64,000 nt of DNA from Sphaerolaimus hirsutus (Eukaryota; Nematoda; Chromadorea; Monhysterida; Sphaerolaimidae): the NCBI GenBank assembly GCA_964036195.1, contig OZ038457.1:6475147-6539146 (forward strand), given 5' to 3'. Below the pieces are notes generated by a model. It worked only from the letters and a program-made list of their open reading frames with translations. It made no database searches and was not told the DNA's origin. The translations under genes and the position numbers were made by a program. Of the stretch, positions 25,001-34,921 are shown one piece after another (within the stretch, counting starts at the first letter, position 1; each line of letters begins with the position of its first letter).

Positions 25001-27930
25001 CTTGGGACCGGGCAGTGACTTCCTTCCAGGCAAACCAGGGTATCCAGCTTGTCCTGGCTGGCCATATGCGCCATCGTGGCCAGGATTACCCTGCGATCAA
25101 TTATTAGTTTCATTGTGCTTTTAATTTATATTTCAGGAATTTCAACTGTCATGTATACAGGAGTAAGTTCGAAAATGTTCTCTAGTTGGAGAAGTTCGAC
25201 GTGGGGCTTATTCAAGGGGGAGGGGGCGGTTGGGAGGGGGCCAGATTACCTGCTCCACAACTTTTAAAGAATGAAAAACGGCAAATGTGAACGATGCACA
25301 AACCAGTTCGCCAACGCCGCCGTATTCGCCCGACTTGCCGGGTGAGCCGGGCATGCCGGAGGTGCCGCTGTCGCCGCGCCAGCCCGGCTTGCCGCGCTTG
25401 CCCGGCGCGCCCTTCGGCCCGGCTGGGCACGGCCCACCGCAGTCCTGCGAGTAGCGTGAGATTCAAGTTGAAATTGATACGAAATCAATGCACTCGTCAA
25501 TTGAGAGATATTTTGACCTACTTAACGGGTTACTTAGCTATACTCTGGTTACTTTACACCTTGCCCGCGTGGTTCCCGCTGGATGTGTGCCAACGATGGT
25601 TAACGCGTGCGAGTTTCATAAAAGGATGACAAAATTTATTGCAGTTATTATGTTATTCATTAACATATTCACATCGATGAATTTTTTCATCTTTTTACGG
25701 AAATCGCATGATTTAATAATCATTGGCACGCAACCAAAACGAGACATAAATCAGTGCGATGGCAGAGTATCATGTCCGCCGAGTATAATAGCTTCATTAC
25801 TTGAAAGTTTTCTTATCACTCTACAAGATGCGCAATAGCCTCAACAATGGAGATTTGAATAACTGTAATTTACATGTATCCATAAAAAGTAAACTTCGAA
25901 CAATGACAATCAATAGCTTAGACGTGACGTACAAAAATACAAGTGAACGTGGAAGCGCCGGCCGACCAACCACATTGCCGTAGGGGTTCCTCTCGGGTCC
26001 GCAGGGTATATACTCCTCGCCGGGCTTGCCCTCGTCGCCGGGAAAGCCGGGCATGCCGTCCATGCCGGGCGGGCCCGGGGGTCCGGGGGGGCCGGGCGGG
26101 CACTTTTCCATTTCGGCGCAGCACGCTGAGTTTGGGGTGGTTGGGTGTGAGTTGAGTGGGTTTGTGCACTTTGAATGTGATTGTGCAATATCAGCGTGAA
26201 AACTGACGGCATTCGCTGGTCGGCCTCGGCGTGGACTGTTCCACGAACGGCGATTCGGTGCTGGGGCGGCCTTGATCCGGCGGCGTTTGCCCTGGGTGTA
26301 AAAATGAGTTGACAAGATCAAAACCGTCAACTAAAAAAGCCATCTCGAAACAAATAACTCGGCAAAGTACAAACTGTTTGGCGGCCAAGTGCGCTGTCCA
26401 TTGGGCGGCGTGGCCCCATTTGGCGGCGGCGTGCGTCTGGACGGCTGCGGCGGCGAGGTCTGCCTGAACGGCGGCGTCTGCCTGATTGGCGGTTGCGTTT
26501 GGTAGCCGTTGCCGTTGCCATTGGGCGGCGGTCGCCCAAAGTTTCCACCATTGGGAGGCGGCCGGCCAAAATTGCCGCCGTTTGGAGGCGGGCGGCCAAA
26601 ATTGCCGCCGTTGGGAGGCGGGCGGCCAAAATTGCCGCCGTTTGGAGGCGGGCGGCCAAAGTTTCCACCGTTGGGCGGCGGGCGTCCGAAATTTCCGCCA
26701 TTGGGCGGCACCTGGCCGCCGTAGTTGCCGTTCGGTTGCGCGCCGGGCGTGGTGGGTCTGTTGGCGTTGTTTTCGCTGTAAGCATTGTCGTTATCAGTGT
26801 TGGTTGTATCTGAGTTGTCTTGCCTGGCGCCCTGGTCGTATTGGTTCTGGTTCTGGTTCTGGTCGACATTCTGGTTGGGGTTGTACGCGTTGCTCGCTTG
26901 CCAGCCGTCGTTGTAGCGCTCATTCTGTGATGGACATTTTAAATATGGGTATTCATATCGAGTTCTCAAATAAGCACCCCGTTGAGGTATAAACTGCTCC
27001 ACGGCTAGAATAACAGCTTGGTAAACAATCTGACGTCACAATAAATTGCCGGTGAATTCATTCAGCCTTTTCACATCATATTTCCCCTTAAAAAGTGAAA
27101 AATACGCCTCAAACACGCTTCCCACCTGTCCACTCCACACGTTGCGTGAATTCCTCTCCACACTCCTCCGATCGGCGCCGGCCAGCGTGAAGGGCACGCC
27201 GAACAGGAAGCGGGGAATGTCGCTGAGCGCGGCCGCTCTGGCGGCGCGGCGGGCGCCCGTGGTGCGCAGTTTGGCCCGCTGAAGGGCGATCACGTCCTCC
27301 CACAGCGTGTCCGTGATGGTCTGCGGGGTGGATTGGTTGGATTATACGCATACGGGATATTTTTTTGCGTTATATACCGCATTTGCTTCCCACAAATAAT
27401 TTCGAGGCATTTTATTATCAAACCATTCAGCAAACTATGCTTTATTGACACAATAACACGCTATCTTTGTTCAAAGTGGACATTACAAACTGATAATATG
27501 CCTTAAAGGGGATTATACAAGGGGGGATTTATTTTTCCACACTCGCCTTACCGGGGGGGGGGGGGAATTTTTTTCAAGATGGGGAATTATTCAAGCGGAA
27601 ATATTCAAGCAAAAACGGTATATACCTAGACTACCTAGATTTCGTTTGGAGCTATGTTGAAGTGTTTTTACTCATAGAATATTGAATTGACATACCCCGA
27701 AAGCACAAAGCACAAAATTTCACCACGAATCATCAAGTCACAAAAGCCCAAACCCCCAAAAACCCACCCACCTTCACATCCTGCATCTCCAAGTCGAACT
27801 CGACCTGCATCTGGTTGACGGTGAAGCCGACCAGGGGCAACAGCAACGCGACGCCGGCCACGGCGGCCACGCTGCACGCGACCGCCGACGACACAACCAG
27901 ACGGGCTAGACGCTCGTCGCCCGCTCCCAT
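22082..27930 (-). CDS. Cuticle collagen with Asn/Pro/Gln-rich repeats (12 exons, 827 aa)
   Basis: Exons (high to low): 27930-27772, 27320-27126, 26924-26375, 26291-26208, 26125-25974, 25444-25304, 25090-24965, 24102-24079, 23778-23698, 23419-23283, 23025-22445, 22335-22082. All are GT-AG and phases close to 828 codons. The first exon gives a short cytoplasmic head, a hydrophobic segment (about residues 12-38) and VNQMQVEFDLEMQDVK, as in nematode Col_cuticle_N domains. Exon 2 has RTTGARRAARAAAL, a possible basic processing site. Exon 3 is Asn/Gln-rich, then has seven PPNGGNFGR-like units. The triple-helix blocks start at CCAEMEKCPPGPPGPPG, continue through exons 5-10 with interruptions and end near YCEC. 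Then come QETQTDSYAGQQ units, QNQQQQQYQDGG units and a C-terminal tail ending DARAAGKL. Expected role: a secreted, Cys-crosslinked extracellular cuticle component. It is far longer than the usual cuticle collagens of about 300 residues, and has many more introns. Confidence 0.9.
22500..22640 (-). repeat. Tandem coding repeat, YQDGGQNQQQQQ units
   Basis: Tandem units of about 39 bp encode QNQQQQQYQDGG in the collagen tail. High DNA identity and CAA/CAG runs make this a likely length-polymorphic site. Confidence 0.9.
22870..23005 (-). repeat. Tandem coding repeat, QETQTDSYAGQQ units
   Basis: About four tandem copies of a 39-bp unit containing TAGCTGTCGGTTTGTGTTTC on the plus strand. They encode QETQTDSYAGQQ units in the collagen C-terminal region. 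The copies are almost identical at DNA level, implying recent expansion or homogenisation. Confidence 0.9.
23141..23218. mobile_element. 78-bp TA-flanked micro-MITE
   Basis: GGGTTGGGAATTAAAAATTG at one end and CCGGTTCTCAGCCC at the other, lying between TA dinucleotides inside the intron between the last two large collagen exons. Same GGGTTGG terminus as 41632-42267. Confidence 0.55.
24315..24748. mobile_element. ACCGTAAATCCTCGAATAAG-ended element, collagen intron
   Basis: Ends ACCGTAAATCCTCGAATAAG and CTTATTCGAGGATTTACGGT. The core blocks are CCCCCCTCGAATAACTCCCCC. The sequence just outside the left end is TATATAT. It lies in the intron between collagen exons 24965 and 24102. Confidence 0.85.
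26530..26715 (-). repeat. 27-bp tandem coding repeat, PPNGGNFGR units
   Basis: Seven consecutive 27-bp units, plus-strand core CGGCCAAAATTGCCGCCGTT, encoding PPNGGNFGR in collagen exon 3. Units differ at only a few bases. Antisense and shifted open frames through this block are by-products of the repeat. Confidence 0.9.
27376..27619. mobile_element. ACCGCATTTGCTTCC-ended element, collagen intron 1
   Basis: ACCGCATTTGCTTCC at the left and TATTCAAGCAAAAACGGT at the right, with a GGGGGGATTTATT/poly-G core. A diverged member of the ACCGTATTTCC group. Confidence 0.6.
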
Positions 27931-28589
27931 GGCTGCGGATTCGATTGCAGTCCGACTGCACGAAGTGGTGAGACGATGGACTTTGGACGCTGTGGGGTTG
28001 AGTAACTAGTGATTTTTGAAGTGAAGTCTGAAAGTGTGATGGTTGGCTTTGAGTGAGAATGAAGTGAGAGTTTTGTCGCCCTGCCGGCGCGCTTACATTT
28101 TCGAATTTTATCGCCGCCCGCCCATCGAACAGAACGGAAGCGCGCCGCGCCGCGCAAACCGGATTGCCGCCGCGCAAATGACCAAGTGTTTTGTTATCTG
28201 TGTCGCGCGATCGGTCACTCTCGCCGCGGATTACATGTTTGGTGACGCGCGCGCGGCGCAGAAAAACTTCGCGCCAGTGTCGATTCAGTGTCAGCTGGGT
28301 AAATTTGTCGCCGAAAGTGTGTAAACTGCCGGTTTATCGCCGCCCAACTAGCATCGGCAGTGGTTCACCAATTAGCCCGTGTAAATCTCGTTGTGTGTTC
28401 AGTGCGACGGCGGAATGTCATTTTGCGTGTTTTTACATTTTTTACGTCATTCTAGTGCCGCGGAGTGTATTGACGTGTCGGGAAATGTGAAACATGAGTG
28501 ATTCAATCTGAAGTTTGCGCTTAAATCTTGTTTGCGATTTTTGTTGCGATTTTGAATATCGCTTTTGACAAGCGAAGACGCGTTTACAT
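27931..28589. promoter_or_regulatory. GC-rich upstream region of the collagen gene
   Basis: CpG-rich, without repeats, and directly upstream of the collagen start codon. It contains GCCGCCCGCCCATCG and GCGCGCCGCGCCGCGC stretches. I see no clear TATA box. It probably holds the collagen promoter and 5' UTR. The Arg/Ser-rich frames it contains show no domain and are not annotated as genes. Confidence 0.35.
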
Positions 28590-29096
28590 CAGAGTTGTTA
28601 AAAGTACCGAACTTTTTTCAAGGTATACGTAAACGTAAAGTATTTATTTTTTACTCACCCTTTGAGTACAGAAAACGTAAAGTAAAATTTTTTACTTTTA
28701 CTCATGAGTAAACGTGAGTAAACGTACTTTTCCGTGCAGAAAACGTGAGTACTTTTGAGAAATGTTGCCACAATTTTTGAGAAATGTCGCTCAAACTCAG
28801 TCATTTTCATAACTTTTTGCTTATTTTACGCAATTTTTGACTATCTTTTTGGTTCTTTACCCATTTTTAACTAGTTTCCCATATTTTTAGCTCATTTTCT
28901 CCCTTTTTTCCTTCTATGCCTTTAAACACCCATATAAAAGATGATCTAAAAGACGTTTTCTGTACTCGAGTACTTTCAAAAAGTATATGTAAAAGCGACT
29001 ACCAGAATATTTTTCAGAGGAAACGTAAACGTATTTACACTGTACTCGAGTATACGTATTTATCGAGTAAAAGTAAATACGTTTTAACAACTATGG
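28590..29096. mobile_element. CAGAGTTG-ended word element (GTAAACGT / GAGTA version)
   Basis: Starts CAGAGTTGTTAAAAGTACC and ends TTTTAACAACTATGG. The interior alternates AACGTAAAGTATTT, GAGTAAACGTGAGTAAACGT and a middle block of TTTTTAGCTATTTT type. The stretch 29097-29774 after it has a minus-strand open frame (29415-29690) that starts like a signal peptide (MFLLFTLLCQVALTI), with no further support. Confidence 0.7.
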
Positions 29097-29774
29097 TTTA
29101 CATTCACTTTTGGGATTTGGGAAGTGAAGTTGTTATTGTGCAAGTGAATTTACCATTGGTGCAAATGTTAAATTTAATTTACAAATTCCTCAAAATAATA
29201 ATAGTGGACGACTGTTGCCGTTACCATGAAGTTCCAAAAAACAAGCCGTTTTCATGGCGATCACTCGTCAACAGAATTATGCTACTGAATTGTCTCATGA
29301 TTTTACGAAACTAGAAGATCCCTAAGAAAGAATATACCTATTATACCTACATATTTACTAAGAAATTCACGTCGGTTGCCCAGTGTGGTTATTATGTAAG
29401 AATCAATATGAAAGTTATTTACTCACAAATCTCAAACGTGATAGTGAACGAAAGCCACACTTCAAACCACCAATAAATGTAATATTTCGTCGTTCGCATC
29501 GTACAAATTGGCCAGTGACGCGCGTCGAACGAAATTGCGGCCTGTGGCTGCGGGGTGCACTGGGCGCGGATCCACAAATGTGAAAGTTCAGTTTGGTGGC
29601 AGTTATAAATTTACTGCCAAAGGTAAACATATGTTTACCCCATTTTATCGTAAGAGCAACTTGGCAAAGAAGAGTAAACAATAAGAACACAAGATGCGTG
29701 CCGAAAACAAATACATTTTGTTCCCACTTTTCAACTATTTAGTGACAAACAGCTTGCTAATACAAAATCGATAT

Positions 29775-30159
29775 ACCGTATTTGTTTGAATAATCCCCCT
29801 GGAGGATAATTTTTGCCAGACATTTTTGAGGGGGAACTATTCGAGGAGGGAATTATTCGAGGGAATTATTGTTTCGTCAAATTTGTCAAGCATGTTTCTT
29901 TCTACTAATTTCACAAAATATGTATTATTAACACAATAACGTCTATTTTTTGTAAAAATTTATCAAATGGCACAACAAATTTATCAAATCTCTTGATGAG
30001 GGTGGATTATTCAAGGACTTATTATTTCCTCACTCGTCTTACAGGGGGATTATTCGAGGGGGGGTTTTCAAAGGGGGGTTATTATTTCCTCACTTGTCTT
30101 ATAGGGGGGGAGTATTCGAGGGGGAGTTATTCAAGGGGAACTATTCAAGCAAACACGGT
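29775..30159. mobile_element. ACCGTATTTGTTTGAATAAT-ended element
   Basis: Ends ACCGTATTTGTTTGAATAAT and CTATTCAAGCAAACACGGT with a GGGGGATTATTCGAGGG core. It lies 150 bp upstream of the oxygenase start codon. Confidence 0.85.
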
Positions 30160-30309
30160 ATTTATACATTTTTAATGTGGTTCCTGCGCTCGCACCTGTT
30201 TTCGGCACATCATTTTGGGCACACGTCGCAGCCGTGACACGCGGCCGACAGATTTATTCAACCGCAGAGACAATTTTCATACAATTTTTGTATACAATTT
30301 GCATACAAA

Positions 30310-33300
30310 ATGAGTGTTGATCTCAAAGCCCTGTTGGAACCGTATCAAGAGATATTGGAACCGATTGAACTGAAAGTTCAAGGTGTGTTATTAAATTTTC
30401 ACCCTCTCGCACCGCCAAACGGCGCAAAAAAAACAAAAAATAAAAGTTTCTGTGCAGTGCACGATACTGCTACGCACTGCAACACTCTGAGTCACAGTCA
30501 GGGACCTATTCCGCAGGTGTACAGATAATTGAGTAAAGTCAAGACAAAAAAACCCAAAGTATACCTATGAATGACAAGCAAAATACTTGCTACTTCACTT
30601 TTCCTGCGTTTTGATACTGCATCTACAACTTCTTGTAACTTACCATTTTTCTCACCACTGGTCCTCCCCACACTCGGAAAGAGGTGCCAGTTCCGCAAGT
30701 GCCATTTTACTTTTCAATTCACTTCCCGCTTCTCATTTTAGTTAGCTTTTGCCATTTTACTTGCAATATCACTTTTCACTTCTCATTTTACTTCGATATT
30801 GCCATTTTACTTATCACTTCTCTATTTGCGGAACTGGCCCCAGGTTCCCCGCACATAGGCACAATCCCGCAGTGGCTGCGCGGCAGTCTGCTGCGCAACG
30901 GGCCGGGCAGGCACGCCGTCGGCTCGCACACCTACAGGCACCTGTTCGACGGGCCCGCCTACCTGCAGCGGTGGAAAATTACACAGGTGCCAGTTCCAGA
31001 CAGTGTAAAAGATCATGTGTGGTGTAAAAGACCCTGTAAAGTGTCAAGTGTATCCAAACTTTATTGTATCGTATACAAATTTTTAAGTTTTTGTATCCAA
31101 ATCTTACTTTTGAACGTTTTTGTATCCAAATCAAGATTTGGATACGATACAAAAAATACACCGACACTTGACAGGGTCCTTCACATGACATTTGACACTT
31201 TACAGGACCTTTTACAGGACACATGACATTTTACAGGGTCTTTGACAATCTACAGGGTTTTTTTACAGTGTCTGGGACTGCCCCCAGGGCAAAGTGTGGC
31301 TGCAGGCGCGCTATTTGCGCTCGCGCACGGCCATTGTCAATGAGAGGAGCGGCGGCATAGCCCTGCCCGAATTTGGTACGCCAGCAGCGGCGGGAAATTT
31401 CATCCAGAGGTTTTTTGTCGACCCCACCGCTGGTGATAATGGCCTGATAAATGTACTCGATTCTAGCGGACGGATTTTCGCGTTGACTGAGACGCCTAGG
31501 GCTTGTCAAGTCGATGGAAGGACATTGGAAACTATTCGGAACGTGAGTTGTAACTGAGTGGGTGAAAATGGGAACTGAGAAGGGATAAGTAAAAAAATTA
31601 AAAATTATGTGAGACGGGTGAAACTCAGTATCGACTGAATTTAGACTGACTCGAATTGGAACATCAAATGGATTCTGGTCGATTGAACGTTACAAATTCC
31701 GCCATTTATTCACGCTTAAATTCCACAGAGCATCAACACATCACGTATACAAGAAGACAGTGCAATGAGTTGGCTGCCCTGGAAGACAACAAGAGTTTTC
31801 AGTCACACTGCACATCCGCATTTGCTCAAGAGCTCTAATGATAGAGAGCCTACAATTATCAACATTGGCACTGGCTACACACACTACCACATTATCTCTA
31901 CCACAATGTCAGAATATGGCACATTTAACCATGAATGGAAACTGCTGGGGTCATTACCATTCAGATCATTGAATCCATCTTACTACCACAGTTTTGCCGT
32001 GACTGATAATTTCGTGGTATTTTTCGAGTTACCACTGCAGTTAGACCTTTTTCGGTTGGCAACCAGCCAAGTTAGAGGCAAACCCATCATGGACGCACTG
32101 ATATGGAAACAGCAGCCGGTACAGTGATTTGTTGAATGTAAACATGCATTTTAATACGATGCGTTTTATATTTTCTCACATGTTTCCAGATAAAGGTGCA
32201 TTTATTCCCGATCAATTCAGATAAAACCCCAAATAGTTTGGAACTATGGGATATCGTGAGGGAGGCACCTGCGGCAATGGTATTTCACCATGTGAACGCG
32301 TACGAAGTGACATGCTCTCACGGTAAACTTGGCAAGCAGACACAAAGTTAAACAGACACACACATTTAAAGACGCAGATTTAACATTCATCATATGCGAC
32401 TACTGCGCATTGAATGACGCGGCATTAATAAACGAACTGCTAATTGACCAACTACTCGGTGACAAACTTCCACGTGACGAATCGCACCTGCACAGAATGG
32501 TAATCCCGGTCACACGCGCGCATGAACTACATGATGGTAACAGTCTGCTGTGCGAGCATATGGATACCTACACTCGTGGTGCGAGCGGGCATTGCAGCAC
32601 AATTTACAGGGTTCGAAGTGGCATAGGGGGAATATTGTGCACGCCTACGATAATGTGCGATATCCGTTGGTTTACAACAGTGATATTTTTGACGACTGGT
32701 TTGTTGGGTGTAAGTAAAATAACAACCATTTCTAAGTGCAGCATTCGACTTTCCACGCATCAATTATGACGGGCACAATGGTAAACGATATCGCCATTGC
32801 TATGGATGTTCACTGTTCGAGTCGGCAGGAGACGTTGGGGTATGTTTATCAGAGTTCAGGTCTATTGACTGTCCATTTTGCACTCAAATCAACGGTTTTA
32901 CATCAGTCAAAATACCGCATCAAAAATGATGTTTCCTAAAGACAGACTGCTTCCTAAAGAGAAACTGTTGGAAACAATGTGTTTTCTTGTTCAATGTTGG
33001 AGACGATGAACAGTTCAATGAATGAAGTTGATTAATTCATTCAATGAATCCACTTCCACGTGGCTGTATTCATCAGAATGTGGTAGCATTCAGTGCAGTT
33101 TAAATATAAATACCGTATTTCCTCATGACCCCAGGGTGTTTTCTATTTCGCCAGCAAATTTTGAGTGGGGGTGGGGTGATTCGAGGAAAGGGCTTATTCG
33201 AGGGCAGGATGTATTATGTCGCCAAAAACTTACGAAATTAGATTACTTATCCATTGTTTCTTTTTGCAGTCAGTTCACTCTTTACAGTCACATTGGGTGG

Positions 33301-34921
33301 GGGTATTTTAATGAGGTAAGGTTCTATTATTTCCCCAGCTCTTTTTTTTCGCCGAAACCTAGAATTATTTCGACGGAGGGGGGGGGGGGGGGTAATTCAA
33401 GGGGGAAATCGATGAAACACGGTACGTAGATCCAATCACCTGAAAGAATATTTGGAAGAACAATACATACTACTCAGTTGATCAAAGTGGACGTGAATCC
33501 GACCAGTGCTGGGCTCGCAGAACAGACTGTAAAAGTGTGGAGACGAGAACACAGGACGCAATTCTGCGGGGAGCCAGTATTCGTTGCCAGGCCAGGCGCC
33601 ACGCAGGGCGCTAATTTCACAACTTGTAAAGTGTCCTGTCAAGTGACAAGATTCACCAATTTCGGTAAATCATTTACTGGTTATCCGACACCTTCGCCAC
33701 TTGGTGTTGCTTACACATTTGAACATAAATCTACTTTCCAAGGAACTGAAATTTTCGCGTGAATAATGTCACTTCTCGGGACACTTTATAGGGTTCGTGA
33801 TTGGCCCTCTAGGAAGATGATGGTAAGTGAATCATCCAGTCCCATGTGAGCGATACAAAGTATTTCCTGATCCTGATCGGCAGGCGTGCTGATTTCGGCG
33901 GTGTGCAGCGCCGACGTGAACTCGGCGCCGGCGTTTTTGCTCATCGTGGACGCGCGCAGCATGAACGAATTGGCCAGGTGCCAATTGCGCAGCTTGTCAA
34001 TTGACGTGACAACTGTCAGAAATCGAGAAAAGTTGTAAATTTCGTGTGATATTTTTCGATCGCAATTGGACCATTTTCTCCACGACGGTAAAATGTATAC
34101 AACGACTAGGGTGTCAAAAAAATTTTCTTACGGAAAACGGAAACGGAAAAAAATTTCAGGGGTCGGAAAACGGAAAGGAAAACGGAAAAAAAATTGCACT
34201 TGGCGGAAAACGGAAATGGAAATGGGTAAAAAATTTTCAGTGGCCGGAAAACGGAAAAAGGGGCTGGAAAAACGGAAACGGAAAAATGAAATTTGCATGG
34301 AAACCGAAAAATTTGCTGAACATTTGCCAGAAAACGGATAAAATTTGCTGAAATCTTGCTGGAAGTGGAAAAAATTTGCAGAAATTTTGCTGGGAACAGT
34401 AAAAATTTACATAATTGACAATCTGCATGAATTTTTTTCCCAGTTTGGCTGGAACAGAAAACAGAAAGTTGAGCAAAAAAGGTAAAATGAGGCGGAAAAA
34501 CAGGAAATTGAGGCGGAAAACGGGAAAAAGGTGAAAAAACTGAAAATTGAGCCGGAAAACGGAAAAAAGGTGGAAAAACTGAAAATTTAGCTGGAAAACA
34601 GAAAATGAGCCAGAAAAACGGAAACAGAAAAAAGTGGCCAGAAAACGGAACGGAAAACAGAAAAAAAATTTCAGCAGCCTGAAAACGGAACGGAATACTG
34701 AAAAAATTTGCTTGCGGAAAACGGAAAACGGATTTTGACACCCTAACAACGACTGAATTTTGACAATAGTTTGACACTGCATGCAATCTGTCACTTTAGC
34801 TCGATTTTTGACAATTTTGTGCCGATGCCCGAGAAGCTGCGCAAATGCAACCAGAGCGATCGTACCCGGACGGATCCCATTTGCGCTGCACTGTCAATTT
34901 ATTCGCGATTTGTGTGATTGA
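30310..34921 (+). CDS. Carotenoid cleavage oxygenase, BCO1/NinaB family
   Basis: Exons: 30310-30382, 30844-30986, 31288-31542, 31729-32118, 32190-32322, 32372-32536, about 32610-32709, 32742-32839, 33478-33606, about 33813-33822, about 33892-33977 and 34855-34921 (TGA). Matches to the family in order: IPQWLRGSLLRNGPG, FDGPAYLQRW, VWLQARYLRS, SLNPSYYHSFAVTDN, FHHVNAYE, FDFPRINYDGHNGKRYRH, VKVWRRE, EPVFVARPGA, GVLISAV, LLIVDARSMNELAR and a terminal IPFALHCQF. All four iron-ligand His are visible (in SHTAHPH, YYHSF, FHHVN, FALHC). It should be a non-haem Fe(II) dioxygenase cleaving carotenoids to retinal-type products. The joint between the exons ending 32536 (phase 1) and starting 32610 (phase 0) does not close, so there may be an indel or an unseen boundary. 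Three introns are wholly or partly introner-like. Confidence 0.88.
30684..30843 (+). mobile_element. Second-family introner supplying the acceptor of oxygenase intron 1
   Basis: GTGCCAGTTCCGCAAGTGCC at the left and ATTTGCGGAACTGGCCC plus CAG at the right, with arms of CACTTCTCATTTTAC words. The right end is exactly the 3' splice site of intron 1: the downstream exon begins GTTCCCCGCAC and its phase matches exon 1, whose donor is upstream at 30383. The element therefore provides the acceptor and sits at the end of a longer intron. Confidence 0.8.
30987..31287 (+). mobile_element. Introner forming the whole of oxygenase intron 2 (301 bp)
   Basis: The exon ends AAAATTACACAG. The next base begins GTGCCAGTTCCAGACAGTG, and the element ends GTGTCTGGGACTGCCCC followed by CAG and then exon GGCAAAGTGTGG. 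The ends are inverted repeats; the 3-bp CAG occurs on both sides. Removing exactly this segment joins KIT-Q to GKVWLQARYL in phase 0, as family homology requires. Internal arms contain TATCCAAATCTT / AAGATTTGGATAC. Confidence 0.92.
33112..33422. mobile_element. ACCGTATTTCCTCATG-ended element in an oxygenase intron
   Basis: ACCGTATTTCCTCATGACC at the left and AATCGATGAAACACGGT at the right, with a GGGGGTAATTCAAGGGGG core. It lies in the intron between exons ending 32839 and starting 33478. Confidence 0.75.
33607..33812 (+). mobile_element. Diverged introner-like intron with non-canonical donor
   Basis: After exon ...CCACGCAG comes GGCGCTAATTTCACAACTTGTAAAGTGTCC. The distal end is GGACACTTTATAGGGTTCGTGATTGGCCCTCTAG, its approximate inverted repeat. 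The next exon carries the conserved EDDG/DDG of the family. No GT occurs at the expected donor: the intron would start GG, or GC if one base is moved. In that second case the acceptor may be GGAAG, giving phase-compatible D-D-G. Confidence 0.5.
33978..34854 (+). mobile_element. Introner-like last oxygenase intron hosting a nested element
   Basis: The exon ends GAATTGGCCAG, the intron starts GTGCCAATTGCGCAGCTTGTC and ends GAAGCTGCGCAAATGCAACCAG. The ends are inverted repeats and CAG flanks both. Splicing gives ELAR-AIVPGRIPFALHC, matching the family's C-terminus with its last iron His. At 34109-34743 a TA-flanked GGAAAACGGAAACGG-word element has inserted (GGGTGTCAAA...TTTGACACCC, inverted relative to 10729-11367), expanding the intron to 877 bp. 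Confidence 0.8.
34109..34743 (-). mobile_element. TA-flanked GGAAAACGG-word element nested in the last oxygenase intron
   Basis: Ends GGGTGTCAAAAAAATTTTC and GGATTTTGACACCC between TA dinucleotides. The host sequence is CAACGAC on the left and ACAACGAC on the right. The interior is nearly pure GGAAAACGGAAACGG words with AATTTGCTGAAAT blocks. It is the reverse-complement counterpart of 10729-11367. Confidence 0.88.

Noticed and set aside
25620..25838. Plus-strand frame beginning MTKFIAVIMLFINIFTSM, like a signal peptide
   Set aside because: Lies in a collagen intron on the opposite strand, with no conserved motif or splice evidence. AT-rich introns readily give hydrophobic starts.
26327..26992. 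Other frames through the PPNGGNFGR exon (Ala/Thr/Arg-rich and Trp/Arg-rich)
   Set aside because: Shadow frames of a 27-bp tandem repeat.
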